This document shows, in pieces, positions 41,010 to 49,271 of a DNA stretch of 64,000 bases. The notes below the pieces were generated by a model. That model was not told where the DNA came from, made no database searches, and was given only the letters and a program-made list of their open reading frames with translations. Each line of letters starts with the position of its first letter. The stretch's first letter is position 1. Position numbers and translations under genes: made by a program. The stretch is from Xylanimonas protaetiae (GTDB taxonomy: Bacteria; Actinomycetota; Actinomycetes; Actinomycetales; Cellulomonadaceae). The stretch is taken from positions 2,108,001-2,172,000 of the forward strand of contig NZ_CP035493.1 of the NCBI RefSeq assembly GCF_004135385.1. The letters are read 5' to 3'.

Positions 41010-41885
41010 GTGATCCCGCTGTCCGCCGACCAGCCCATCCCGGGGATGCTGCACGACGGGGCCCCGGCCCTGCAGGCGTCGCCGACCCCTCAGGCGCCCG
41101 CCCTCGCCCCGCCCGACCCGTCCGCAGCGCTCAGCCTGCGCGGCCTGTGGAAGCGGTTCGGCGAGAAGATCGCCGTCGCCGACATCAGCCTCGACGTGCC
41201 GTCGGGGTCGTTCTACGGCGTCGTCGGCCCCAACGGTGCCGGCAAGACGACGACGCTCTCGATGGCCACGGGCCTGCTGCGCCCCGACTTCGGCACGGCC
41301 GGCGTGCACGGCACCGACGTGTGGAGCGACCCGGCCGCGGCCAAGCGCCAGCTCGGCATCCTGCCCGACGGCGTCCGCCTCTTCGACCGCCTCACGGGCG
41401 CCCAGCTCATCACGTACGCGGGCCTGCTGCGCGGCATGGACCGCGCCACGGTGGCCGAGCGCACGGAGGACCTGCTGCGCGCGATGGACCTCGTCGCCGA
41501 CCGCGACACGTTCGTCGTCGACTACTCCGCCGGCATGACCAAGAAGGTCGCGCTCGCCTCCGCGATGATCCACGCGCCGCGCGTCCTGGTGCTCGACGAG
41601 CCCTTCGAGGCCGTGGACCCCGTCAGCGCCGCGAACATCCGCGACATCCTGCACGCGTACGTCGCCGACGGCGGCACCGTCGTCGTCTCGAGCCACGTCA
41701 TGGACCTCGTGCAGCGCATGTGCTCGCACGTCGCGGTCGTCGCGGGCGGGCGCGTGCTCGCCGCCGGCACGGTCGACGAGGTCCGCGGCGGCCAGAGCCT
41801 CGAGGACCGCTTCGTCGACCTGGTCGGCGGCCGCAAGGAGGGGGAGGGCCTGGCGTGGTTGCGCAGCTCGTCCGCCTCAAGCTGA
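41010..41885 (+). CDS. ABC transporter ATP-binding protein (exporter type)
   Basis: The 291-aa ATPase has a Pro/Ala-rich N-terminal tail, Walker [10 protein letters not shown], the signature replaced by YSAGMTKKVAL (in place of LSGGQ), Walker B VLVLDEPFEAVDP and H-loop SSHVMD. It pairs with the overlapping permease gene. The GTG at 41010 is a tentative start (a later ATG is at 41047); TAGCCT at 40976-40981 may be its -10 element. The substrate is unknown. Confidence 0.85.
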   Translation: MIPLSADQPIPGMLHDGAPALQASPTPQAPALAPPDPSAALSLRGLWKRFGEKIAVADISLDVPSGSFYGVVGPNGAGKTTTLSMATGLLRPDFGTAGVHGTDVWSDPAAAKRQLGILPDGVRLFDRLTGAQLITYAGLLRGMDRATVAERTEDLLRAMDLVADRDTFVVDYSAGMTKKVALASAMIHAPRVLVLDEPFEAVDPVSAANIRDILHAYVADGGTVVVSSHVMDLVQRMCSHVAVVAGGRVLAAGTVDEVRGGQSLEDRFVDLVGGRKEGEGLAWLRSSSASS

Positions 41886-43444
41886 CCCTCATGGCCAACG
41901 CGTTCCGCCGGAGCGTGTGGCAGACCATCGGCATCGTCGTCGGCTCGCTCTACGCCGTCGCCGTCGTCCTCCTGGCCGTCGTGGGCGCGATCGCGGGCGG
42001 CACCGCCGACGCCGTCGTCACCGGGCAGGTCATGGTGATCGTCGGCGCGGTGGCCGTGCTCGCCTGGTGGCTCGTCCCCGTGTTCCTCTACGGCGTCGAC
42101 GCCACGCTCGACCCGCACCGCTTCATGACGTTCGGGATCCCGCGCCCCCGCCTGCTCGCCGGCCTCGCCGTCGCCGGCGTCGTGTCGGTGCCCGGCATCG
42201 CGACCGTGCTCGCCCTCGTCGGCGCCTCCTTCGCCTGGTGGCGCACGCCCCTCGCGCTGCTCGCGGCCCTGGTCGGCGCGGTCGTCGCCGTCGCGCTGTG
42301 CGTCGTCGGCTCGCGCGCGATCACGACGGCGCTCAGCCCGCTGCTCGAGTCCCGCCGCTCGCGCGAGGTGCTCACGATCGTCACGATCGTGCCCCTCATG
42401 CTGTTCGGCCCCGCCATCAGCTGGTTCTCGCAGCGCGTCGCCACGGCCTCCGACGGCGGCGACGCCGTGCCCGGCCTCGTGGCCGACCTGGCGAACCTGC
42501 TCGGCTGGACGCCGCTCGGCGCGCCCTGGGGGATGGCGGCGGCCGTGCACGACGGCGCCTGGCTCGGCGCCCTCGCCCGCCTCGTCATCGCCCTGGCGAC
42601 CCTGGCGGTCGCGGCATGGGTGTGGGACCGCGCGCTCGCGCGCTCGTTCGAGTCGCCCCGCGAGACCGGCTCCAAGGGCGGCCACGGCAAGGGCCTCGGG
42701 TGGTTCGACCGCCTGCCCGCGACGCCGGTCGGCGCGGTCGCGGCGCGGACGGCGACGTACTGGGGCCGGGACCCGCGCTACTCGACGTCGTTCCTCGTGA
42801 TCCCGCTGCTGCCGGTCATCATGTGGTTCGCGGGACGGGACGGGGCGCCGGAGGTCATGATGATCGCCGCGCCGATCACGGGGTGGATCCTCGGCTTCGC
42901 CATCTCCAACGACGTCGCCTACGACCACACGGCCTTCGCGCTGCACGTCGCGACGGGCATCGACGGCAAGGCCGACCGCTGGGGGCGTGCGCTGCCGGTC
43001 CTCGTCGCGGGCCTGCCCGTCGTCGTGCTCTACGCGGTCATCTCGGTGGCCGTGGCGGGGGACTGGGCGTGGCTGCCGCCGCTCCTGGGTCTCAGCCTCG
43101 GCACGCTCGGCGCGTCCACGGGCGTCTCGAGCCTCGTCTCCGCGCGGTGGCTGTACCCGGTCCCGAAGCCGGGCGAGAGCCCCTTCAAGCAGCCGCAGGG
43201 CGCGACGGGCGCGACGATGCTGGCCCAGACGGTGGGCATGGGCCTGACCTTGCTGGTCTCGGTCCCCGCGCTCGCGCTCGCGCTCGCCGCGATCCTGCTG
43301 TCCCACGTCGTCCTGGGCTGGGTGGCGTTCGTGGTCGCGCTGGCGGTCGGCGTCGCCGTGCTCGTGGTCGGGGTGCGCTGGGGCGCGCGGACCTACGACG
43401 CGAAGGCGCCCGAGCTGCTGCAGCGGGTGCTGTCGTACGCCTGA
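41855..43444 (+). CDS. ABC exporter permease (multi-span transporter subunit)
   Basis: The 529-aa protein has about twelve hydrophobic segments and a central charged loop (around residues 265-300 containing GSKGGHGKGLGWFDRLP). The GTG start at 41855 has AGGAGGGGGA upstream and overlaps the ATPase gene by 31 bp in another frame, indicating coupled translation. Conserved features of efflux permeases (ATYWGRDPRY, GFAISNDVAYDHTAF) are visible. A hairpin follows the stop. Confidence 0.8.
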   Translation: MVAQLVRLKLTLMANAFRRSVWQTIGIVVGSLYAVAVVLLAVVGAIAGGTADAVVTGQVMVIVGAVAVLAWWLVPVFLYGVDATLDPHRFMTFGIPRPRLLAGLAVAGVVSVPGIATVLALVGASFAWWRTPLALLAALVGAVVAVALCVVGSRAITTALSPLLESRRSREVLTIVTIVPLMLFGPAISWFSQRVATASDGGDAVPGLVADLANLLGWTPLGAPWGMAAAVHDGAWLGALARLVIALATLAVAAWVWDRALARSFESPRETGSKGGHGKGLGWFDRLPATPVGAVAARTATYWGRDPRYSTSFLVIPLLPVIMWFAGRDGAPEVMMIAAPITGWILGFAISNDVAYDHTAFALHVATGIDGKADRWGRALPVLVAGLPVVVLYAVISVAVAGDWAWLPPLLGLSLGTLGASTGVSSLVSARWLYPVPKPGESPFKQPQGATGATMLAQTVGMGLTLLVSVPALALALAAILLSHVVLGWVAFVVALAVGVAVLVVGVRWGARTYDAKAPELLQRVLSYA

Positions 43445-43452
43445 CGGCGTCG

Positions 43453-43479
43453 CGCCGGGCCGTTGTCGGCGGCCCGGCG
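43453..43479 (+). terminator. Hairpin after the ABC exporter pair
   Basis: Bases 43453-43461 and 43471-43479 form a 9-bp GC stem with a 9-nt loop, 8 bp after the permease stop. The next gene's -10-like TAGCGT begins at 43480, immediately after the stem. Confidence 0.5.
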
Positions 43480-43492
43480 TAGCGTCGCGGGC

Positions 43493-44287
43493 ATGGTGCA
43501 GCTCACCGCCGACGACGACCTGCGCGGCGCCCAGGTCGTCGATGCCGACATGCGGGGCGCCACCTTCCGGTTCGCCAACCTCTCGGGTTCCCGCTTCGAC
43601 CAGAGCTACCTCACGCACGCCGTGATGCGGGGCGTCGACCTGGAGGACGCGGAGGTCGACGGCTCGATCGACGGGCTCGTGCTCAACGGCGTCGCCGTCG
43701 AGCCGCTCGTCCAGGCCGCGCTGGACGAGCGCTTCCCGGGCCGCGCGGGCCGCCGGTCGACGGACTCGGCCGAGCAGCTCGCCGCCTTCGACGCGGCCCA
43801 GGAGCGATGGTCCGAGGTGATCGCGCGGGCGACGGCGCACCCCGCGCTCCGCGACGCGAGCGTCGGGGGCGAGTGGTCGGTCGCGCAGACGCTGCGGCAC
43901 CTCGTCTTCGCCACGGACTCCTGGCTGCGGCTCTCGGTGCTCGGCCTGCCTGACGCGTTCTGCCCGATCGGCGTCCCGTTCTCGGAGTGGGACACGCGGG
44001 CCCCCGCGCTCGGCGTCGACATGACGGCGTCGCCGTCGTGGGACGAGGTGCTGGCGGCCCGGGCCGACCGGGTCGCGCAGGTGCGGGCCTTCCTGGCCGG
44101 TCAGACGCCCGAGACGTTCGCCGGGCTGCCGCACGGGCTGCCCCCGTGGGACGACGGCGCGCCCGAGGAGCACCGGCGCACGATGACCGTCGCGCGCTGC
44201 ATGGGCGTCGTCGGGAACGAGGAGTGGGAGCACCTGCGCTTCGCGCTGCGCGACCTCGACGCCCTGGCCGCGGGCGCGGTCTCGTAG
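43493..44287 (+). CDS. Pentapeptide-repeat / DinB-like fusion protein
   Basis: The 264-aa protein begins with about 55 residues of pentapeptide-like repeats (LRGAQVVDADMRGATFRFAN, then SYLTHAVMRGVDLEDAEV) and continues with a DinB-like four-helix domain (WSVAQTLRHLVFATDSWLRL; a C-terminal HLRFALRDLDAL helix). DinB-type domains often bind metal through three histidines; His residues occur in suitable helices, but the geometry cannot be confirmed here. TAGCGT lies 7 nt before the ATG. Its TAG stop overlaps the ychF -10 hexamer. Confidence 0.75.
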   Translation: MVQLTADDDLRGAQVVDADMRGATFRFANLSGSRFDQSYLTHAVMRGVDLEDAEVDGSIDGLVLNGVAVEPLVQAALDERFPGRAGRRSTDSAEQLAAFDAAQERWSEVIARATAHPALRDASVGGEWSVAQTLRHLVFATDSWLRLSVLGLPDAFCPIGVPFSEWDTRAPALGVDMTASPSWDEVLAARADRVAQVRAFLAGQTPETFAGLPHGLPPWDDGAPEEHRRTMTVARCMGVVGNEEWEHLRFALRDLDALAAGAVS

Positions 44288-44290
44288 ACT
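44285..44290 (+). promoter_or_regulatory. Candidate -10 element for ychF overlapping the previous stop codon
   Basis: TAGACT lies 8 nt before the ychF GTG, the same spacing class seen before other genes here. Its first three bases are the TAG stop codon of the preceding gene. No clear -35 box is seen. Confidence 0.45.
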
Positions 44291-44298
44291 TTCCCGAC

Positions 44299-45384
44299 GT
44301 GGCTCTCACCATCGGCATCGTCGGCCTGCCCAACGTCGGCAAGTCCACCCTCTTCAACGCCCTGACGCGCAACCAGGTGCTCGCCGCGAACTACCCGTTC
44401 GCGACCATCGAGCCCAACGTGGGCGTGGTGCCCCTGCCGGACCCGCGGCTGAACACCCTCGCGGGCATCTTCGGCTCGGAGCGGATCCTGCCCGCCACGG
44501 TGTCGTTCGTCGACATCGCCGGCATCGTCAAGGGCGCGTCCGAGGGCGAGGGCTTGGGCAACAAGTTCCTCGCGAACATCCGCGAGGCCGACGCCATCTG
44601 CCAGGTGACGCGCGTGTTCTCCGACCCCGACGTCATCCGCGTCGAGGGCTCGACCGACGCCGAGGGCGACATCGAGACCATCGCCACCGAGCTCGTCCTG
44701 GCCGACCTCCAGACCCTCGAGAAGGCGCTGCCGCGCATCGAGAAGGAGGTCAAGATCAAGAAGGGCGACCCCGCGCTGCTCGAGGCGGGCAAGAAGGCCC
44801 AGACGATCCTCGAGGCGGGCACCACGCTCTTCCAGGGGGCCAAGGCCGCCGGCCTCGACCTCGCCGAGATCGCGTCGTTCCAGCTCATGACGGCCAAGCC
44901 GTTCATCTACGTCTTCAACACCGACGACGCCGGCCTGGCCGACACCGCGATGCAGGACGAGCTGCGCGCCCTCGTCGCCCCCGCCGACGCGATCTTCCTC
45001 GACGCCAAGTTCGAGTCCGAGCTCGTGGAGCTCGACGCGGAGGAGGCCAAGGAGATGCTGGAGGCCAACGGCCAGGAGGAGTCGGGCCTCGACCAGCTCG
45101 CCAAGGTCGGCTTCCACACGCTCGGCCTGCAGACCTACCTGACGGCCGGCCCCAAGGAGTCGCGCGCCTGGACGATCCGCAAGGGCTGGAAGGCCCCGCA
45201 GGCCGCCGGCGTCATCCACACGGACTTCGAGCGCGGCTTCATCAAGGCCGAGGTCATCGGCTTCGAGGACCTCGTCGAGGCCGGCTCCGTCGCCGCGGCC
45301 CGCGCCGCGGGCAAGGCCCGCATCGAGGGCAAGGACTACGTCATGGCCGACGGCGACGTCGTGGAGTTCCGCTTCAACGTCTGA
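44299..45384 (+). CDS. ychF: YchF/Ola1-family ribosome-binding ATPase
   Basis: The 361-aa P-loop protein starts VALTIGIVGLPNVGKSTLFN and carries the YchF-typical PFATIEPNVG, DIAGIVKGASEGEGLGNKFL and C-terminal TGS-like domain ending DYVMADGDVVEFRFNV. It binds ribosomes and hydrolyses ATP rather than GTP (family knowledge). GTG at 44299 is the only sensible start; no Shine-Dalgarno precedes it. Confidence 0.96.
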   Translation: MALTIGIVGLPNVGKSTLFNALTRNQVLAANYPFATIEPNVGVVPLPDPRLNTLAGIFGSERILPATVSFVDIAGIVKGASEGEGLGNKFLANIREADAICQVTRVFSDPDVIRVEGSTDAEGDIETIATELVLADLQTLEKALPRIEKEVKIKKGDPALLEAGKKAQTILEAGTTLFQGAKAAGLDLAEIASFQLMTAKPFIYVFNTDDAGLADTAMQDELRALVAPADAIFLDAKFESELVELDAEEAKEMLEANGQEESGLDQLAKVGFHTLGLQTYLTAGPKESRAWTIRKGWKAPQAAGVIHTDFERGFIKAEVIGFEDLVEAGSVAAARAAGKARIEGKDYVMADGDVVEFRFNV

Positions 45385-45399
45385 CGCCGGCGCCGACGG

Positions 45400-46245
45400 T
45401 CAGTCCCGCCGGGCGACGACCGTGAACGTGCACGGCATCATGGCGCGCTCGGCGTCCGGCCAGGCGAAGCCGCCGTCGACCTTGACCATGCGCTTGCTGA
45501 ACTGCCAGGGGAGCACGGTGCCCTCGTCGAGCCGCTCGAGGCGCAGGCCGGCGCCGAGGAGCGCGTTCACGACCTCCGAGAGCGGGTGGGGCCACTCGTA
45601 GGTGCGCGTGTGCGCGATCTGCGCGTCGCTGACGTAGGACGTCGCGATGTCCCAGGCCGTCGAGGTGCCGTTCCCGAAGTAGCGGTAGCGGGTCACCAGG
45701 TGGTCGGACTCCTCGTCGAGCGCGTAGAGCGCCGGGTGCCCGTCGCGGATGTAGAAGAGGCCGCCGGGTCGCAGGAGCGCGGCGACCTGGGCGGCCCACC
45801 GGTCGAGGTCGGCGAGCCAGGTGATCGCCCCGATGCTCGTGTAGACGACGTCGAAGTCGCCGTCGACGGCGGCCCGGGCGTCGAGGACGTCGGTCTCCAC
45901 CCAGGTCGCGTCGATCCCGTGCTTCGCCGCGAGCCGCGCCGCCGCCTCCAGCGCCGACGGCGAGAAGTCGACGCCGGTGACGCGGGCGCCCGCGCGCGCG
46001 AGGCCGATCGTGTCGGTGCCGATGTGGCACTGGAGGTGGCACAGGTCCAGCCCGGCCAGCGACCCGTCGGGCAGGAACGGCCGCATCGCCGCGAGGTCGT
46101 GGTCGACGACCGTGCCGCGGTGGTCGGGGTCGTCGTAGGCGTCGAGGCCGTACGCCTCCTCGTGCACCGGGACGCGGTCCTCCCAGTTGCGCAGGTTGGC
46201 CTCCCGCGCGTCGGCCCATCCGATGGTCACGTCGTCGCCGTTCAT
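45400..46245 (-). CDS. SAM-dependent class I methyltransferase
   Basis: The 281-aa product has a Rossmann methyltransferase core: SAM-binding loop LDLCHLQCHIGTDTIGLARA, acidic GVDFSPSALEAA and VVYTSIGAITWL around motif IV, and a C-terminal lid with GNGTSTAWDIATSYV. The HLQCHIGTDT form replaces the more common ExGxGxG. The substrate is unknown. It converges with ychF, and a 295-bp promoter region separates it from the divergent opp operon. Confidence 0.85.
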   Translation of the reverse strand: MNGDDVTIGWADAREANLRNWEDRVPVHEEAYGLDAYDDPDHRGTVVDHDLAAMRPFLPDGSLAGLDLCHLQCHIGTDTIGLARAGARVTGVDFSPSALEAAARLAAKHGIDATWVETDVLDARAAVDGDFDVVYTSIGAITWLADLDRWAAQVAALLRPGGLFYIRDGHPALYALDEESDHLVTRYRYFGNGTSTAWDIATSYVSDAQIAHTRTYEWPHPLSEVVNALLGAGLRLERLDEGTVLPWQFSKRMVKVDGGFAWPDAERAMMPCTFTVVARRD

Positions 46246-46416
46246 GCGAGGCAGCCTGCCACGGGCCCGGTGGGCGTGCCCGGAGCCCCGCGCGGACGCC
46301 GGGACGACCGCGTCGTCCGCTCACATCGTGAGCAGATCGGCGCCAGGATGGGGATCAGCGAGAGAACTCCGCTGGACAAACCCTGACTTCGTATCAACTA
46401 GGTAACAATCCCTCCC

Positions 46417-46445
46417 TGTGACGTACCTGTATCACGTTCGTCACA
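46417..46445. promoter_or_regulatory. Candidate operator upstream of the first opp cluster
   Basis: TGTGACG (46417-46423) and CGTCACA (46439-46445) are perfect 7-bp inverted arms with a 15-nt centre, 96 bp before the binding-protein start. TGTGA/TCACA halves resemble CRP/FNR-type half-sites, but the spacing is larger than the canonical 6 bp. The surrounding 46385-46450 is AT-richer than the genes, as expected of a promoter. Confidence 0.45.
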
Positions 46446-46540
46446 TGCGCGGGTCTACGGTTTCCGCACACCCGGCCCGGTGAGACCGCCGTCACACCCC
46501 GACGGCGGCGGGGTATCGGAGTGCTTCCGGAGGAGGAACC

Positions 46541-48205
46541 TTGAAGATCAGGCGTATCGCAAGCGTCACGGCGTCGGTTGCGGCCTTCGCACTGGTGATG
46601 ACCGCGTGCAGCAGCGGCGGCGGCAACGGAGCCGAAGCCAGCGACAGCCCTGCGGCAGAGGCCACGGGCGGATCGTTCTCCATGTACATCGGCGAGCCGG
46701 AGAACCCGCTCGTCCCGGGTAACACTGCGGAGTCCGAAGGCCACCAGATCCTCAGCGGCCTGTTCACCGGCCTCGTGACCTACGGGCCGAAGACGGAGCT
46801 GACCTGGGACGGCGTGGCCGAGTCGATGGAGTCCAGCGACAGCATCAACTGGACGGTCAAGCTCAAGGACGGCTGGACCTTCCAGGACGGCACCCCCGTC
46901 GACGCCGAGTCCTTCGTCGACGCCTGGAACTACACCGCGTACTCGCCGAACGGCTACACCAACTCGGGCTTCTTCTCGAACATCGTCGGCTACGGCGACC
47001 TCCAGGCGCCCCTGGGCGCCGACGGGAAGCCCACCGGCGACCCCGCCGCCAAGGAGATGTCCGGCCTGAAGGTCGTGGACCCCCAGACCTTCACGGTCGA
47101 GCTGACGGGCCCGTTCGCCCAGTTCCCGATCACCACCGGGTACACGGCGTTCTTCCCGCTGCCCAAGGCGTTCTTCGCCGACCCCGTGGCGTACGGCAAG
47201 AAGCCGATCGGCAACGGCCCGCTCCAGGCCGAGACCGAGATGGTGCCCGGTCAGGGCATCACGCTCGCGCGCTACGACGACTACAAGGGCACGAACAAGG
47301 CCCACGCCGACACGGTCGAGATGCGCGTGTACACCGACGTCAACACGGCGTACCTCGACGTGCAGAACGGCTCGCTCGACATCGTCGACACCATCCCGCC
47401 GGACGCGATCACCACGGCCCCCGACGAGTTCGGCGACCGCTACCAGGAGTTCCCGTCGTCGTCGTTCACCTACATGGGCATCCCGCTGTACCAGCCGCGG
47501 TTCCAGGACAAGCGCGTCCGTCAGGCGCTCTCCGAGGCGATCGACCGTGAGGCGATCACCAAGGCGATCTTCAACGGCACCCGCGAGCCTGCCACCGACG
47601 CCATCGCACCCGTCGTCGACGGCTACCGCGAGGACGCCTGCAAGTACTGCACGCTCGACGTCGAGGACGCCAACAAGAAGCTCGACGAGGCAGGGTTCGA
47701 CCGGTCCCAGCCGATCGAGCTGTGGTTCAACGCCGGCGCCGGCCACGACGCCTGGGTCGAGGCCGTGGGCAACCAGTTCAAGAAGAACCTCGGCGTGGAC
47801 TTCGTCCTCAAGGGCGACCTCCAGTTCGACCAGTACCTGCCGCTGAGCGAGGAGAAGGGCTTCACCGGCCCGTTCCGTCTCGGGTGGTCGATGGACTACC
47901 CGTCGCCGCAGAACTACCTCGAGCCGCTGCACTCGACGAAGGCCTTCCCGCCGGCGGGCTCGAACCGGGCGTTCTACTCGAGCCCCGAGTTCGAGGACCT
48001 GGTCAAGCAGGGCAACGAGGCGTCGTCGAACGAGGACGCCATCAAGGCCTACCAGCAGGCTGACGACGTCCTCCTCGAGGACATGCCGATCATCCCGATG
48101 TTCTTCGGCCTCACGCAGACCGTCAACTCCGAGCGGATCACCCACGTGAACGTCGACGCCTTCACCACCGTCGACCTCGCCGCGGTGGAGGTCGTCAACC
48201 CGTGA
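46541..48205 (+). CDS. Peptide/oligosaccharide-binding lipoprotein (OppA-type), first opp cluster
   Basis: The 554-aa precursor starts MKIRRIASVTASVAAFALVM and has lipobox MTAC (Cys23), then a Ser/Gly/Ala linker and the family-5 solute-binding fold (LKDGWTFQDGTPVDAESFVD, KKPIGNGPLQAE, DKRVRQALSEAIDREAI). The start is TTG at 46541 with a strong AGGAGG at 46531-46536. It is secreted and lipid-anchored. Three tandem hairpins follow before the permease genes. The ligand is most likely oligopeptide, by family. Confidence 0.93.
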   Translation: MKIRRIASVTASVAAFALVMTACSSGGGNGAEASDSPAAEATGGSFSMYIGEPENPLVPGNTAESEGHQILSGLFTGLVTYGPKTELTWDGVAESMESSDSINWTVKLKDGWTFQDGTPVDAESFVDAWNYTAYSPNGYTNSGFFSNIVGYGDLQAPLGADGKPTGDPAAKEMSGLKVVDPQTFTVELTGPFAQFPITTGYTAFFPLPKAFFADPVAYGKKPIGNGPLQAETEMVPGQGITLARYDDYKGTNKAHADTVEMRVYTDVNTAYLDVQNGSLDIVDTIPPDAITTAPDEFGDRYQEFPSSSFTYMGIPLYQPRFQDKRVRQALSEAIDREAITKAIFNGTREPATDAIAPVVDGYREDACKYCTLDVEDANKKLDEAGFDRSQPIELWFNAGAGHDAWVEAVGNQFKKNLGVDFVLKGDLQFDQYLPLSEEKGFTGPFRLGWSMDYPSPQNYLEPLHSTKAFPPAGSNRAFYSSPEFEDLVKQGNEASSNEDAIKAYQQADDVLLEDMPIIPMFFGLTQTVNSERITHVNVDAFTTVDLAAVEVVNP

Positions 48206-48214
48206 GTCGCTGAG

Positions 48215-48307
48215 GCGGCGGGGTCTGTCAGGACCCCGCCGCGCAGGGTGCGCGAGGGCGAGAGCCCTCGCGCACCCTGTCCCGTGCCGCGACACTGATG
48301 TCGCGGC
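48215..48307 (+). terminator. Three tandem hairpins after the first opp binding-protein gene
   Basis: Hairpin 1 pairs 48215-48225 with 48232-48242 (11 bp); hairpin 2 pairs 48244-48259 with 48264-48279 (16 bp, GAGA GNRA-type loop); hairpin 3 pairs 48286-48294 with 48299-48307 (9 bp). They fill nearly all of the 142-bp gap before the TTG-started permease. They likely protect the upstream mRNA and attenuate the rest of the operon. Confidence 0.75.
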
Positions 48308-48347
48308 GGGCTCCCGTGCACCTCAGTCCTGTGGTGAGGAGAACACC

Positions 48348-49271
48348 TTGGGCCGTTACATCGCGCGCCGGCTGCTGCTGACGATCCCCGTCCTGCTCGG
48401 CGCCTCGTTCCTGATCTTCGCGATGGTGTACGCCCTGCCGGGCGACCCGATCCGTGCCCTCGCGGGCGACAGGCCCATGTCGCCGGCCGTCATCGCGGAG
48501 CTGCGCGACCGCTTCAACCTCGACGACCCCCTGCTCGTCCAGTACGGGAAGTACCTCGCCGGCGTGTTCCGGGGCGACTTCGGCACGGACTTCCGCATGC
48601 GGCCCGTGCTCGACACGATCGCGCAGCGCATGCCGGTGACGATCCGGCTCACCGTCGTCGCCATCGTCTTCGAGACGGTGCTGGGCATCCTGGTCGGCGT
48701 CATCGCCGGCATCAAGAAGCAGTCGTGGTTCGACAGCCTGACGCTCGTGATGACCGCGCTCATCATCTCGGTCCCGATCCTCGTCCTGGGCTTCCTCGCC
48801 CAGTACGTGTTCGGTCTCCGGCTCGGCCTGTTCCCGATCTCGGGCATCGACAGGGGCTGGTACAGCTATCTGCTGCCCGGCTTCGTGCTGGGCGCCGGAT
48901 CGCTGGCGTACATCGCGAGACTGACGCGCACCAGCCTGGTGGAGAACCTGGGCGCGGACTTCGTCCGCACCGCGCGGGCCAAGGGGCTCCGGCCGCGGGT
49001 CGTGTACACGCGGCACACCCTGCGCAACAGCCTCATCCCGGTGGTCACCTACATCGGCGCCGACATCGGGTCCCTGATGGGCGGCGCGATCGTGACCGAG
49101 TCGGTCTTCAACCTCCCCGGGATCGGCCGGGCGGTCTTCCAGTCCGTGCAGCAGCAGGAGGGTGCGGTCGTCGTCGGCATCGTCACGCTGTTCGTCTTCG
49201 TCTACATCTTCTTCAACCTCGTCGTGGACATTCTCTACGCCGTCCTGGACCCGAGGATCCGATATGAGTGA
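48348..49271 (+). CDS. OppB/DppB-type permease, first opp cluster
   Basis: The 307-aa permease has six helices, begins GRYIARRLLLTIPVLLGASF, and includes GDPIRALAGDRPMSP, GDFGTDFRMRPVL and the EAA-like DFVRTARAKGLRPRVVYTRH. The start is TTG with GAGGAGAAC upstream. It overlaps the next permease by 8 bp. The length is standard for the family. Confidence 0.93.
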   Translation: MGRYIARRLLLTIPVLLGASFLIFAMVYALPGDPIRALAGDRPMSPAVIAELRDRFNLDDPLLVQYGKYLAGVFRGDFGTDFRMRPVLDTIAQRMPVTIRLTVVAIVFETVLGILVGVIAGIKKQSWFDSLTLVMTALIISVPILVLGFLAQYVFGLRLGLFPISGIDRGWYSYLLPGFVLGAGSLAYIARLTRTSLVENLGADFVRTARAKGLRPRVVYTRHTLRNSLIPVVTYIGADIGSLMGGAIVTESVFNLPGIGRAVFQSVQQQEGAVVVGIVTLFVFVYIFFNLVVDILYAVLDPRIRYE

